Of a DNA stretch of 39,199 nt, positions 8,547 through 16,881 are shown one piece after another. Position 1 is the stretch's first letter. Each line of letters opens with the position of its first letter. Source of the DNA: Aeriscardovia sp. (GTDB lineage: Bacteria; Actinomycetota; Actinomycetes; Actinomycetales; Bifidobacteriaceae); contig JAFYJT010000060.1 of NCBI GenBank assembly GCA_017537945.1, positions 1 to 39,199 of the forward strand, read 5' to 3'. The translations under genes and the position numbers were made by a program. Below the pieces are notes generated by a model, which ran no database searches, was not told the origin of the DNA, and worked only from the letters and a program-made list of their open reading frames with translations.

Positions 8547-8623
8547 GCCCTCCTTTGGAAGGCGGATTCAAACAGAACCCGCTCCTTTTTTCTCCCCCTT
8601 TCCGGAAGCTCTTTTTGTACTTT

Positions 8624-11600
8624 TTACCCTTTATCATCTTCCAAGTCTCCAATGCCTACGGAGCGGCCCCTGGGGTTTATGGCGTTTAGGGCCCGCGCCA
8701 CTTTTTCTATCTCCCTGTCCGGATCTATGAACATTCCGACCGACCATGCGAACACCGAACCCCACCCCATGGGGCTGAGCAGATCCGGAAGGCCCCGGTA
8801 TCGCAGGCGCATGGATGGGATGGACATAAACCTGGCGTCGTCGGTAAAGACGGCCAAGTCCAGCTGCCCCTCCCCTTTTCCTACCGCCAGCGGAATTTTT
8901 ACCCCGTCTTTGTAGCCCAAATAGCTCTCGGCCCCGTAGCCTTCGCGTTCCACCCTCTCTTCCAAGTCTTGAACGAGCGTGTTTGAGGGCGCGCAAGGGG
9001 AGGGGGGCAGGAAGGAAGGGGGATTTTGCGCCCATGAAATCAAGTCTTTTAGGAGCTTTGTTCCCGGCGTCAGCCTGGCCTCGTCCAAATCTTTAGCCCT
9101 GAAAGAGGAAACTACGTCCAGTTTTCTTTCAGCGAGGCATAAGGCCGAGAGGAGGAGCTTTTCCCCTCCTTCCTCTTGGATCCTCCCGAATTGCTGCATA
9201 AGGCGCCCGTCGCCCATCTTGGCGTACCCTGCGGTAATTATGACGTCCCCTTTTTGGGCCGCGGCGACGTTTGAAATGTCTTCCACGGATATGTGGGAGC
9301 TTACAAGATCCGGGCATTTTTCCCTGACGCCCATTTTCTTTACGGCTTCTGCCACGCTTTCGGCATGATCCGGGTTCAGGGCTATGACGGTCAGGTGGTA
9401 AGAAGGGCTGAGGGGGGTTTGGCTCAGCCTAAAGGCTGCAAGCTTTGCAACATATTCCGCCTCCTGATTCGTGCTCTCCACAAGATCGGAGGATCGCAAT
9501 GGGACCCCCTGGCCTGAAAGGGGGTGGCCGGCAATCCCCGGCTCGTTGCCAAATGCAGGGGGCAGCAGGACCCTTTCGACCCCGCAGTCGGAAAGGAAAG
9601 TCTGAAGCCTTTCATCGCAACGCGCCCACCTTTTAACTTCTACCCTCTGCATGAAGGAGGATAGGGCGGAAACGATAGGGGAGCAGGAAAGGCCCAGATC
9701 CGAAACTATCACGCAGCTTCTTGCCAAAGGCAAGAGGGACATTATCTCCGCGCTCTCGGCATCCTGGCACCCGTCTATTATCAACACATCGGCCAAAGCC
9801 TTGTTGGGAAGGGCAGTGGCAATCGAAGCGGGAGTGGAAGCGATTATGGGTTTTGCGAGCCTTAAAAGATCCGGGCATTCGGCCTCAAATTGGGCAAGGG
9901 AGAGGTCGAAAGAGGGGGAAGAAAGCCGGGAGTGCCAGTCATTGGCTTCATCCGCATTGGAATATAGGAACTCGGAAAGCCTGGACATGCACGAGCTTTC
10001 TATCAAGGCGGCCGCAGAAGACACGTGGGATCTGTCCAGCTCTATAAACCTCTGGGCGGTTTCGGCCAAAAGGTGGCCGTCCTGGCTGGCTATAAGCGGG
10101 GAAGACTGCACTATAAGGTCGAATACGCTTGCGTACCACGCCAATTCCAACTCGTCTCCTGCAAAAGAGGGGTTGAGCTTCCTGGATTTGAGCTCCTCTA
10201 TCAGTTCCCCTAGGCCCATCTCCCTGAGCTCTTTTTCAAGGCTTTCCCTCTCGGGCAGAGTTTCCAAAGACTTTTCAGCCCTTTTCAGATCGGAGATTTT
10301 TGCTTCTATCGCATCAAATTTTCCGCTGGAGAGGACGTTTCCCGACAAAGAAGCGGGAAGGATGCTGTCCAGGGCGGTCAAATCGGAATTTAAGGTCTCC
10401 AGATTCGAAACCATTGCATCCAGATTTTTAGGAATCGTCACTTTGGGAATTGAGCTGTAGGAGCGCCACCTTTGATACTGCAGGAACACGGCCTGCAAGG
10501 TGCCGTGAAGGTCTTCTACCTTTGCTCCGGGCTTAAGGCACCCTTTGGCTTCCTTTACAAGCTTCTTTCTTTCCCAAAAGCCCAGCTGCGAGTCCTTTCT
10601 CTCTTCTTTGCTTTTTGTGGCTTCAAGGACGGAAGGGAAGTCCAGATCAAAAACGTCCGGGGAAAAAAGATCCATGGCCCTGCGGAGGTTGTTTAGCATC
10701 GTAACGTGCTTCCCCCACTCTTCGACGGTGGACGCCTCTGGAAAACCGCACCCTCTGACTGCCGAAGCCGCCTGCTGCTTTATTTCGGGAAGCAGGGAGG
10801 AAGAGATTCTTTCCACCCTTTCCTGCGCCTTCTGCGCTTCTTCGGGCGTGAAGATGGAAGCCTTGTACCAGGGGGTGTCCCGGGGGGTGAGGGAAAAACC
10901 GCCCAATTCCCCAAAACGCTCAAGTTTTTCTGATGCCTCCCCCAGCTTCCCCTTTAGATTCTTCGCCACATCCTCATCCAGCCTCACCCTGTTGCTGGGC
11001 CTGCTCTTTTTGGATCCGAGGAGAAGGAGTTTTTCGAGCACTTGGTATGCTGACAAATCCCACGGCTCCACTTTTTTATGCAAATCTCCAAAATACTTGG
11101 AAAGGCGCGCCCTTACCCCCACCAATTCGTCCGCGATCCGGTTGAAATTTGTAACCGCCTCCTCGTTCTTAAAGCTCAAAGAATTTGAAAGCTGGGCGTC
11201 GATCTCTTTGGCAAAGTCGCGTTCGTCTACATCCAGCACAAGGTTTTTAATCCCTTCCTTTCCGGCATACCTCAGGAAGGCCTCTTTTTGCCCCCCCAGG
11301 GGGGAGGAATAGATTACGCTTTTCCCTTCGCACGCGCACCTTGAAGCGATGGCCAAGGCCAGGGAGGCCGAAGATGAAGAGGAGGGCGCGTCCAGGAAGA
11401 CGCACTGCCCCATGGAGGCCAGCTTGGCGGCGCGCCTTGCGCCGTTTGGCACGTCCCCCACTTCCTTTTCATCGTGCGGGTCCAAGTCTTCTTTTTCTAT
11501 AGGCCTTTGCACGGCCTCCTTCCCCCCCAGGAAGTCCTTTAGGATTTTTACGTCGCATTCTCCCTGCCCTACGCCTTTTATGAGGCGTAGGGCCCTGTCG

Positions 11601-12229
11601 CGGATCACCACCTCCGGATTGATGAAGCACCCCATTATGAACCGGAGTTCTGCGCTGAAGCCGTATACCATTTCCCCGACTTCCCTCGCCACCTGGCTTA
11701 TAAATTGCTCGCGGCCCGAATCCAAATTCAGCGGAAGGGAGGAAAAGTCGAATTCTATCCCAAAATCATCGCGCATGGCCCCGATAAAGGCGGGATTTAC
11801 CATGGACCTTTTTCCCAGCTTTATAGTAGTTTTCGCCGGATCCCCTTCTTCTTCGATCTCGAGGGGGTAAATGAGGATCGGCATCTGCCTGCTAGATCCG
11901 TTCCACCTTGCAATGCCGGCCGCAAGGCTGATTTTTCCAAAGCCGCACTGCTTTATTTCAGACTTGCATTGGGAAAGAATCTGCAAAAATTCCCTCCTGG
12001 CGGCGGTAAAGAGGCTCGGGTTGGGAAAAAGGAGTGGGAGGGTGACTTTGACGTTTGAAAGCAGCCTGGACTTCCCGTTCGGGCTGGCGTTGGAAAGATC
12101 GAGGCCGGCTTTCAAATTCGCTATGTTGCTCAGCGGATCCGGGGTCCTTTTTTCAAGATAGGCGTCGCTCCATTTTTTTAAATCCGCCAGCGCCTGCGCC
12201 TCCCGGGCAAGATTCTCAGATCCTTCCAT
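8624..12229 (-). CDS. Giant SF1 helicase/endonuclease-like protein with degenerate catalytic motifs
   Basis: 1201 residues, one intact frame. The layout matches the DUF4011-type SF1 helicases with a C-terminal REase-like domain: N-terminal domain (1-250), helicase core 1A (about 260-340), long coiled-coil insert (350-690), rest of the core (700-1070), nuclease-like domain (1085-1185). Catalytic motifs are eroded. At the Walker A position I read LDAPSSSSSAS (279-289) with no GKT/S, at Walker B LIIDGCQDA (816-824) with no DE, and at motif VI GGEKLLLSALCLAERKL where relatives have RLNVA-TRA. The nuclease region keeps QLDLAVF and MGWGSVFAWSVGMFIDP but reads MSIPSM where the acidic core would be. 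It is likely a scaffold or nucleic-acid-binding pseudo-enzyme. It overlaps the FHA gene by 14 bases. Confidence 0.7.
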   Translation of the reverse strand: MEGSENLAREAQALADLKKWSDAYLEKRTPDPLSNIANLKAGLDLSNASPNGKSRLLSNVKVTLPLLFPNPSLFTAARREFLQILSQCKSEIKQCGFGKISLAAGIARWNGSSRQMPILIYPLEIEEEGDPAKTTIKLGKRSMVNPAFIGAMRDDFGIEFDFSSLPLNLDSGREQFISQVAREVGEMVYGFSAELRFIMGCFINPEVVIRDRALRLIKGVGQGECDVKILKDFLGGKEAVQRPIEKEDLDPHDEKEVGDVPNGARRAAKLASMGQCVFLDAPSSSSSASLALAIASRCACEGKSVIYSSPLGGQKEAFLRYAGKEGIKNLVLDVDERDFAKEIDAQLSNSLSFKNEEAVTNFNRIADELVGVRARLSKYFGDLHKKVEPWDLSAYQVLEKLLLLGSKKSRPSNRVRLDEDVAKNLKGKLGEASEKLERFGELGGFSLTPRDTPWYKASIFTPEEAQKAQERVERISSSLLPEIKQQAASAVRGCGFPEASTVEEWGKHVTMLNNLRRAMDLFSPDVFDLDFPSVLEATKSKEERKDSQLGFWERKKLVKEAKGCLKPGAKVEDLHGTLQAVFLQYQRWRSYSSIPKVTIPKNLDAMVSNLETLNSDLTALDSILPASLSGNVLSSGKFDAIEAKISDLKRAEKSLETLPERESLEKELREMGLGELIEELKSRKLNPSFAGDELELAWYASVFDLIVQSSPLIASQDGHLLAETAQRFIELDRSHVSSAAALIESSCMSRLSEFLYSNADEANDWHSRLSSPSFDLSLAQFEAECPDLLRLAKPIIASTPASIATALPNKALADVLIIDGCQDAESAEIMSLLPLARSCVIVSDLGLSCSPIVSALSSFMQRVEVKRWARCDERLQTFLSDCGVERVLLPPAFGNEPGIAGHPLSGQGVPLRSSDLVESTNQEAEYVAKLAAFRLSQTPLSPSYHLTVIALNPDHAESVAEAVKKMGVREKCPDLVSSHISVEDISNVAAAQKGDVIITAGYAKMGDGRLMQQFGRIQEEGGEKLLLSALCLAERKLDVVSSFRAKDLDEARLTPGTKLLKDLISWAQNPPSFLPPSPCAPSNTLVQDLEERVEREGYGAESYLGYKDGVKIPLAVGKGEGQLDLAVFTDDARFMSIPSMRLRYRGLPDLLSPMGWGSVFAWSVGMFIDPDREIEKVARALNAINPRGRSVGIGDLEDDKG

Positions 12230-13283
12230 CGTTCCCTCCGTCTTTCTTGAAGGCTTGGTACCCCCTGTTGGTCTGCAGGGCCGCGCTTATCACCGGATCC
12301 CCCAAGGCCTCCAGCCACATGTAGAGATCGGAATAAAGGTTGGGGTTAAGGGCAAGGAAAGGGAGCATTTCACGGTGCTTTGCAAGTTCGAACTGCCTGG
12401 CAAAGCTTTCAGTCCTCTCCGCTTCTTCCGAAGTCATGCCGTTCTCAAGTCGTATCACCCCATTCTGCCTGCGCTTTTGCCGGCTCAGCCTCTCAAAAAG
12501 GGACCCGGCCCCCGTGCCGGCGGCAGGGAGGGGCACGGTTGCAGACGAAGGGGCGGATAGGGGCGCGGGCCCGCTTTTCAGCCTTTCTTCTATGGCTTTG
12601 TCTACAAGCTTTGCTTTCTCTTTGTTTTCCTCCTGGATTTTTTCAATATTTTCTTCTTCGGAGCTGGACTTTTGGGCTTCCTCATTCTCCGCCTCCTCCG
12701 TAGCCGAAGGTATCGGCGCTTCCCCAGGCGCTTCCTGGGCTTTCTCCCTTTTTTCCCTTACTTTTTCCGCCACCCTGTCGGCGTCTATGAGGAATGTAGG
12801 CTCCCCCTCCCTTTCCTCCATGGCCTCCCGTATGTCTTTAACGCTTCTGGGGGCCGAGGGGGCTGAGGAGGAATTGGCGAAAAGGTCCCCCTCTTTTTTG
12901 CCTTTTCCGCCCTCTTCTTCTTCGGCCGTCTTTTCAAGAAGGATGCCCACATTCCCGAGCTGCAGCCTGACGGGGGACTTGTCCAAGAGGAATTCTTCTC
13001 CAGCCGGAAGCCTGACGAGCGCCCCGTTTTTTTTCACGAGGTAGGTCCCGTTGGTGGACCCCAGATCCTTTATAGTCGCCGCGCCCCTCCTTATTTGAAG
13101 GGAGACGTGCCTTTTGCTCATGGACTTCTGAGGGTTGTCTATATTGAAACGCATAAACGAGGAGCCGGGGGTGGGAAGGTGCTTGGGGGTCCGGCCTATA
13201 ATTACCAGGTCTCCGGGCTTGAACACGCCCTTTTGCCCTGTGCCTACAACGGTTACGAGCCAATTATGCTCATTGCTCTCCAT
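12216..13283 (-). CDS. FHA-domain protein with C-terminal variant leucine-rich repeat
   Basis: 355 residues. An FHA phosphothreonine-binding domain spans about 10-110: IIGRT (R31), MSKRHVS (S56, R58, H59) and GSTNGT (75-80) are all present, so phosphopeptide binding should be intact. Residues 125-290 are a low-complexity, Glu/Ala/Pro/Lys-rich linker. The end (about 290-340) holds LAKHREMLPFLALNPN then LYMWLEALGDPVISAAL, which fits one unit of the variant leucine-rich repeat found in actinobacterial proteins. It is translated first and overlaps the helicase-like gene by 14 bases. That suggests a partnership, perhaps recruitment under Ser/Thr kinase control. The start ATG has a GGGGG purine box 5 bases upstream. 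Confidence 0.85.
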   Translation of the reverse strand: MESNEHNWLVTVVGTGQKGVFKPGDLVIIGRTPKHLPTPGSSFMRFNIDNPQKSMSKRHVSLQIRRGAATIKDLGSTNGTYLVKKNGALVRLPAGEEFLLDKSPVRLQLGNVGILLEKTAEEEEGGKGKKEGDLFANSSSAPSAPRSVKDIREAMEEREGEPTFLIDADRVAEKVREKREKAQEAPGEAPIPSATEEAENEEAQKSSSEEENIEKIQEENKEKAKLVDKAIEERLKSGPAPLSAPSSATVPLPAAGTGAGSLFERLSRQKRRQNGVIRLENGMTSEEAERTESFARQFELAKHREMLPFLALNPNLYSDLYMWLEALGDPVISAALQTNRGYQAFKKDGGNDGRI

Positions 13284-13378
13284 GCGGCCCCCAAGTTCCA
13301 GGTTGTATGTTTGCGCCCGTCAAAACAATTTTCAGTATATCCGTTTATCCCTTCTCCGCTTTTAAGGGGCCTAATTAG

Positions 13379-13411
13379 AAAATTAGGCAACTACTTAAAG
13401 TAGTTGCCTAA
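13379..13411 (-). terminator. rplL: Rho-independent terminator of the rplJL operon
   Basis: A perfect 14-base inverted repeat (TTAGGCAACTACTT, one base, then its complement; 13383-13411) lies 20 bases after the rplL stop. On the minus strand it is followed by TTTT. It ends the rplJ-rplL transcript before the FHA gene. Confidence 0.8.
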
Positions 13412-13431
13412 CAGCCTTTCAAAGGGAAAGC

Positions 13432-13815
13432 CTACTTGAGTTCCACGCTTCCGCCGGCATCCTCGAGGGCCTTCTTCGCCTTTTCGGCGTCTTCCTTGGA
13501 GGCGCCGGAAAGGATGGTGGAAGGAACATTGTCGGCAAGGGCCTTGGAGTCGCCCAGGCTCTTCTTGGTGAGCTCGCGAATGGCCTTGATCACCTGGATC
13601 TTCTTGTCTCCGGCGGCGGTGAGCACCACGTCGAATTCGCTCTTCTCATCTTCCGCATTGCCGGCGGCAGCAGCGGCTGGGGCTGCCGCCACGGCTACGG
13701 GGGCCGCGGCGGTTACGTCAAATTCTTCCTCGAAAGCCTTTACGAACTCGTTGAGTTCCACGAGGGTCATTTCCTTGAAAACTTCAAGAAGTTCTTCTGT
13801 AGACATCTTAGCCAT
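13432..13815 (-). CDS. rplL: 50S ribosomal protein L7/L12
   Basis: 127 residues from the ATG at 13815, chosen because AAAGGA lies just upstream and the protein then begins [16 protein letters not shown]. An upstream in-frame ATG at 13830 has no such support. The N-terminal dimerisation domain, an Ala-rich hinge (about 38-58) and the C-terminal factor-binding domain ([20 protein letters not shown]) are all present. L7/L12 forms the ribosomal stalk with L10 and recruits translation GTPases. It lies 26 bases after rplJ on the same strand and is closed by a strong terminator. Confidence 0.98.
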   Translation of the reverse strand: MAKMSTEELLEVFKEMTLVELNEFVKAFEEEFDVTAAAPVAVAAAPAAAAAGNAEDEKSEFDVVLTAAGDKKIQVIKAIRELTKKSLGDSKALADNVPSTILSGASKEDAEKAKKALEDAGGSVELK

Positions 13816-13841
13816 GAAAAATCCTTTCAATCATCTGATAG

Positions 13842-14372
13842 CTAGTTTTGCTTCTTTTCGCCCAAAGCGTCTATCGTCCTTACCGCTTTGGTGGGGACGG
13901 CCGCCATCACTCTGGCGACTTTCCCTATGCTGGCCTTCATGGCTCCGGCAAACATAGACAGAACTTCAGGCCTCGTCTTGAGATCCGCGAGCTGCTTCAC
14001 TTCCTCGACGCTCATCGCGCTGCCATCTACATAGCCGCCCTTGACCTTTAATTTCGGTTCGGACTTGGAGAAATCGCGCAGAATCCTCGCGTTTTCCACG
14101 TAATTTTCTCCCATTATGACTATTGCAGAAGGACCGGTGAGCTGGTCTTCCACCCCGTTCATTCCGGCTTCTCTGGCCGCTATGCGGGCCAAAGTGTTTT
14201 TGGCCACTACATAGTCGCATCCCTTGAGTTCGGAACGCAGCTGGGTAACCTGCGCGACGGAAAGTCCACGATATTCAGTGAATATCACAGCTTGTGAAGC
14301 TTTAAATTTCTCTGTCAGATCTTTAACTATTTCTTCTTTTTCTGACTTTTTCACAAGTTTCCTTCCTGGCAT
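13842..14372 (-). CDS. rplJ: 50S ribosomal protein L10
   Basis: 176 residues, the usual length. It begins MPGRKLVKKSEKEEIVKDL and carries FTEYRGLSVAQVTQLRSEL and YVVAKNTLARIAA, the conserved rRNA-binding core. The C-terminal helix (RVMAAVPTKAVRTIDAL) binds L7/L12 dimers. GAGGA upstream (CCGAGGATCGGATAT before ATG) serves as ribosome-binding site and is part of the predicted autoregulatory leader. Confidence 0.98.
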   Translation of the reverse strand: MPGRKLVKKSEKEEIVKDLTEKFKASQAVIFTEYRGLSVAQVTQLRSELKGCDYVVAKNTLARIAAREAGMNGVEDQLTGPSAIVIMGENYVENARILRDFSKSEPKLKVKGGYVDGSAMSVEEVKQLADLKTRPEVLSMFAGAMKASIGKVARVMAAVPTKAVRTIDALGEKKQN

Positions 14373-14374
14373 AT

Positions 14375-14505
14375 ATCCGATCCTCGGGAAACTTACACCG
14401 ACAAATTCGCTTGCTTATAAAACGACTGAGCCTGTGATGGCGTTCCTTAGTGAGGAAGTTTGGAAAACAAAGCGTTTTACCAACGGTCTTCGGCTTATGC
14501 GCGAT
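14375..14505 (-). promoter_or_regulatory. L10 leader (autoregulatory 5' UTR of rplJL)
   Basis: The 130-base untranslated stretch before rplJ carries, on the minus strand, GCCGAAGACCGTTGG near its 5' end and CCCGAGG just ahead of the start codon. These are the two conserved blocks of ribosomal protein L10 leaders (kink-turn hairpin bound by L10/L7/L12). Binding of surplus L10 complex would stop expression. The assignment rests on motif recognition, not on a covariance search. Confidence 0.65.
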
Positions 14506-14511
14506 CCTATT

Positions 14512-15213
14512 CTATAACTCCGCCCCAACTTTTTCATTGGACAAAAGCTCGAGTATTTTTAGGACCACCCTGCTCGACTGGCGGGAGTAAGAGGAAGTGT
14601 CGAAGCGGCGGAAGGAAGAGTATTTTGTGCAGGCTCCGTCGCTTATGGTCCTTAATACCAGCGCCGGAAGGCCGTTTTTGGCGCAAATCTGCAAAAATGC
14701 GGCCCCCTCCATTTCCGCGGCTTCCGCCCCCGACTTTCTCCTTGCCTCTTCCTTCATATCAATGGAGCCGATAAAGCGGTTGCTGCTGGCCAAAGCCCCT
14801 GAGGCGTGGGGGACCGACAGGCTCTCCAAAGCCCGGGAAGCGAGATTTACCAAAAAGGGATCGGAAGGGAAGTGGTCCAAATGGGGGGCGTCCTGGCTTA
14901 TAAGCTCCATGTCCGCATCGAGAAATACGGCGCTTTCCCCGATCACTACTTCCCCTATCCCGCATTCTTCAGACAAGGCTCCGGCAATTCCGGAAAAAAT
15001 GAGGAAATCTGGCAAAAAGGCGTCTATCAAAAACTGCGTAGCCGCGGCCGCGGCTACGAGCCCCATGCCGCTCCTTGCGCACGCAACTTCGATCCGGCGG
15101 TAAGAACCCGTAAAAACTTCCAATCCTGCGCCCTTAAAGCCGGAGGGGCCCTCCAAAGAGGCCCTTAAAAGTTCAATTTCCTCCTCGAGGGCGCCTAAGA
15201 CGGCTACTTTCAC
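14512..15213 (-). CDS. mtnN: 5'-methylthioadenosine/S-adenosylhomocysteine nucleosidase
   Basis: 233 residues. It cleaves adenine from MTA and SAH in methyl-group recycling and is cytosolic. Visible signatures: the start VAVLGALEEEIELL with the catalytic-position glutamate (E12), SGIAGAL at 74-80, EMEGAA with the substrate-ribose glutamate E169, and the proton-donor aspartate D192 in TISDGA. It starts with GTG inside GTGA, overlapping the stop of the coiled-coil gene upstream, so it should be translationally coupled to it. Fit to the PNP/UDP phosphorylase family is clear; an alternative as a nucleoside phosphorylase is unlikely given EMEGAA. Confidence 0.92.
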   Translation of the reverse strand: MKVAVLGALEEEIELLRASLEGPSGFKGAGLEVFTGSYRRIEVACARSGMGLVAAAAATQFLIDAFLPDFLIFSGIAGALSEECGIGEVVIGESAVFLDADMELISQDAPHLDHFPSDPFLVNLASRALESLSVPHASGALASSNRFIGSIDMKEEARRKSGAEAAEMEGAAFLQICAKNGLPALVLRTISDGACTKYSSFRRFDTSSYSRQSSRVVLKILELLSNEKVGAEL

Positions 15214-16706
15214 TGCTGCTTTGCTTCGTGCTGGGAAGGGCTTGAAGCCGGCCCTCCCTCTTTCTCCCCTTCTTTGGGGCCGGCGGTCTTTGGAGCCTCG
15301 GGGACAGCGTCGGGGGCCGGAACGGCCTTCTGGGAATCCTGGGCCTCAGGGGCTTCTTCCTTCCCTGCCTCTTCCTGCGCCTTTGGCTTCGCTTCAAGCT
15401 TTTGCCCGCTTTTTTCTCCATTCTCCCCCCCGCTTTCGGGGGCGGGAGCGGGCATGGGGGTGAAGTTCCCAAAGGTCTGGGAAAACATGGTCCTTATTTC
15501 CTCCACCCTGGAAGTCAACTCGGTTTCGGTGGCGTGAAGCTGGCTTATCTGGGCCTTCAGGCCTTCAATTTCGCTTTTAGCCGCTTTTCTTTGGGTGTCT
15601 ATCTCGCTTTTGGCGTCATTTCTGGCCTTCTCAAGTATCTGTGCGGCTTGAGTCTCAGCCTCCTTGCGCTTGGAAGCCGCGTAGGCTTCGGCATCCTGCT
15701 TTGCCTTCTGCGCCTCGGAAAGGATGCCTTCGCTCTCCTTTTGGGTTTTTTGCCTGTGCTGCTCCAGCTGGGCCAAGAGATCGTTTATTTTCTGAGTCGT
15801 CTCGGTTTGCTGGGTCTGAATCTGCTTTCTTGTGTCGTCGTACTCTTTTGCGGCTTTGGCCAGCGTCTGGGATCTCTGTACGGTTGCGGCATCCTCGATT
15901 TGCCCGGCTTTCACTTTGGCCTGATCTATAATCTCCCCGGCCTGCCTCTGGGCGGCCGCGAGCACGTTGCTGGCTTCCTGCTCGATTTGGGAGCGCTTCT
16001 GGGCGGCTGCCGCAAGCTCCTGCTGGATTTGATCGTGGGCCGCGCTTTTCTGCTTCATTATTTCATCGTTCGCGGCTTTGCGCTTGTCGGCTATTTGGCT
16101 GTCGGCCTGCGCCTGCTTATTGGCCAGTGCCTGTTCCTGCGAACTCTTCAATGCCGCCATTTTCTTTTCGTGCTCCTGCCTGGAGTTTTCCAGTTCTATC
16201 GCAAGGCTCTGCCTCTGGTTGTCGCATTCCCTGCCGGCCTGGCTGGAAAGCTGGGCGGCCTTTTCTTTAGCTTCGGCCACCATGTCCTGGGACTGCTTTG
16301 TGGCCTGGTTGAGCATAGAAGTCGCTTGCGCCTTGGCCTCCGAAAGGAGCCGGCTGGATTCGTTCTTGGCATTGTTCAGGAGGGTTTCCGATTCATGGGT
16401 GGCAGAATCCTTGATGGTAGCGGCGTCGGCTTTAGCCCTGTTTAAAAGGTCCACGCTTGTTCGTTCTGCGCTGGCTAAAAGGGCTTGGGCGTTCGCCCCC
16501 AAGGAGGTAAAGGAGCTTTTCGTATTTGCATCCTTTTTTGCCTTCTCCTTTTCCAGTTCGGCTTCCAAATTTAATATTCTTTCGTCATAATTCCGGATTT
16601 GCTCACGCAGCAGGCTGATGGTCTGCTCGTTTTCCTCCATGGCGTGATCCACCTGCTCTTTGTTGTAGCCGCCTCCGAAAGCGGTTGATTTGAATCGTTC
16701 TACCAT
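15210..16706 (-). CDS. DivIVA-like coiled-coil protein
   Basis: 498 residues. The N-terminus FKSTAFGGGYNKEQVDHAMEE is the membrane-binding DivIVA/Wag31-type start (residues 5-25; YNKEQVD). Residues 25-410 are almost pure coiled coil rich in Ala, Gln, Glu and Lys with phase-like repeats (ANAQALLASAERT, LLNNAKNESSRLL, LLSEAKAQATSML). The last 85 residues are Pro/Ala/Glu/Gly rich and probably disordered. Homologous polar scaffolds recruit growth and division machinery. It overlaps mtnN by GTGA. Ribosome-binding site GAAAGGCAGAG precedes the ATG. A terminator at 16833-16862 isolates it from the permease upstream, so a promoter should sit in 16707-16830. Confidence 0.8.
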   Translation of the reverse strand: MVERFKSTAFGGGYNKEQVDHAMEENEQTISLLREQIRNYDERILNLEAELEKEKAKKDANTKSSFTSLGANAQALLASAERTSVDLLNRAKADAATIKDSATHESETLLNNAKNESSRLLSEAKAQATSMLNQATKQSQDMVAEAKEKAAQLSSQAGRECDNQRQSLAIELENSRQEHEKKMAALKSSQEQALANKQAQADSQIADKRKAANDEIMKQKSAAHDQIQQELAAAAQKRSQIEQEASNVLAAAQRQAGEIIDQAKVKAGQIEDAATVQRSQTLAKAAKEYDDTRKQIQTQQTETTQKINDLLAQLEQHRQKTQKESEGILSEAQKAKQDAEAYAASKRKEAETQAAQILEKARNDAKSEIDTQRKAAKSEIEGLKAQISQLHATETELTSRVEEIRTMFSQTFGNFTPMPAPAPESGGENGEKSGQKLEAKPKAQEEAGKEEAPEAQDSQKAVPAPDAVPEAPKTAGPKEGEKEGGPASSPSQHEAKQQ

Positions 16707-16832
16707 CTCTGCCTTTCAAGGGATGTGAAAAAGAAGCCTATGATTAAAGTCTAATTGAGTTATTTCAAATATAGTGCAATCAAAAAGATATTCGATTTAG
16801 GCGAAAATCATCCCTGCTTCTTCAAGGGCAAC

Positions 16833-16862
16833 AAAAAACCGCCCCCTTCCGGCAGGCGGTTT
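16833..16862 (-). terminator. Terminator of the first GadC-like permease gene
   Basis: Hairpin AAACCGCC / GGCGGTTT (16836-16843 and 16855-16862), GC-rich loop, followed on the minus strand by a T6 run. It lies 20 bases beyond the stop codon of the permease at 16882. Confidence 0.85.
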
Positions 16863-16881
16863 CTATTTGGCGCTTATTTGC

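Noticed and set aside
15402-16445. Long open frame on the plus strand opposite the DivIVA-like gene.
   Set aside because: The Leu/Gly-rich product mirrors the Ala/Gln/Glu codons of the coiled coil on the other strand and has no ribosome-binding site.
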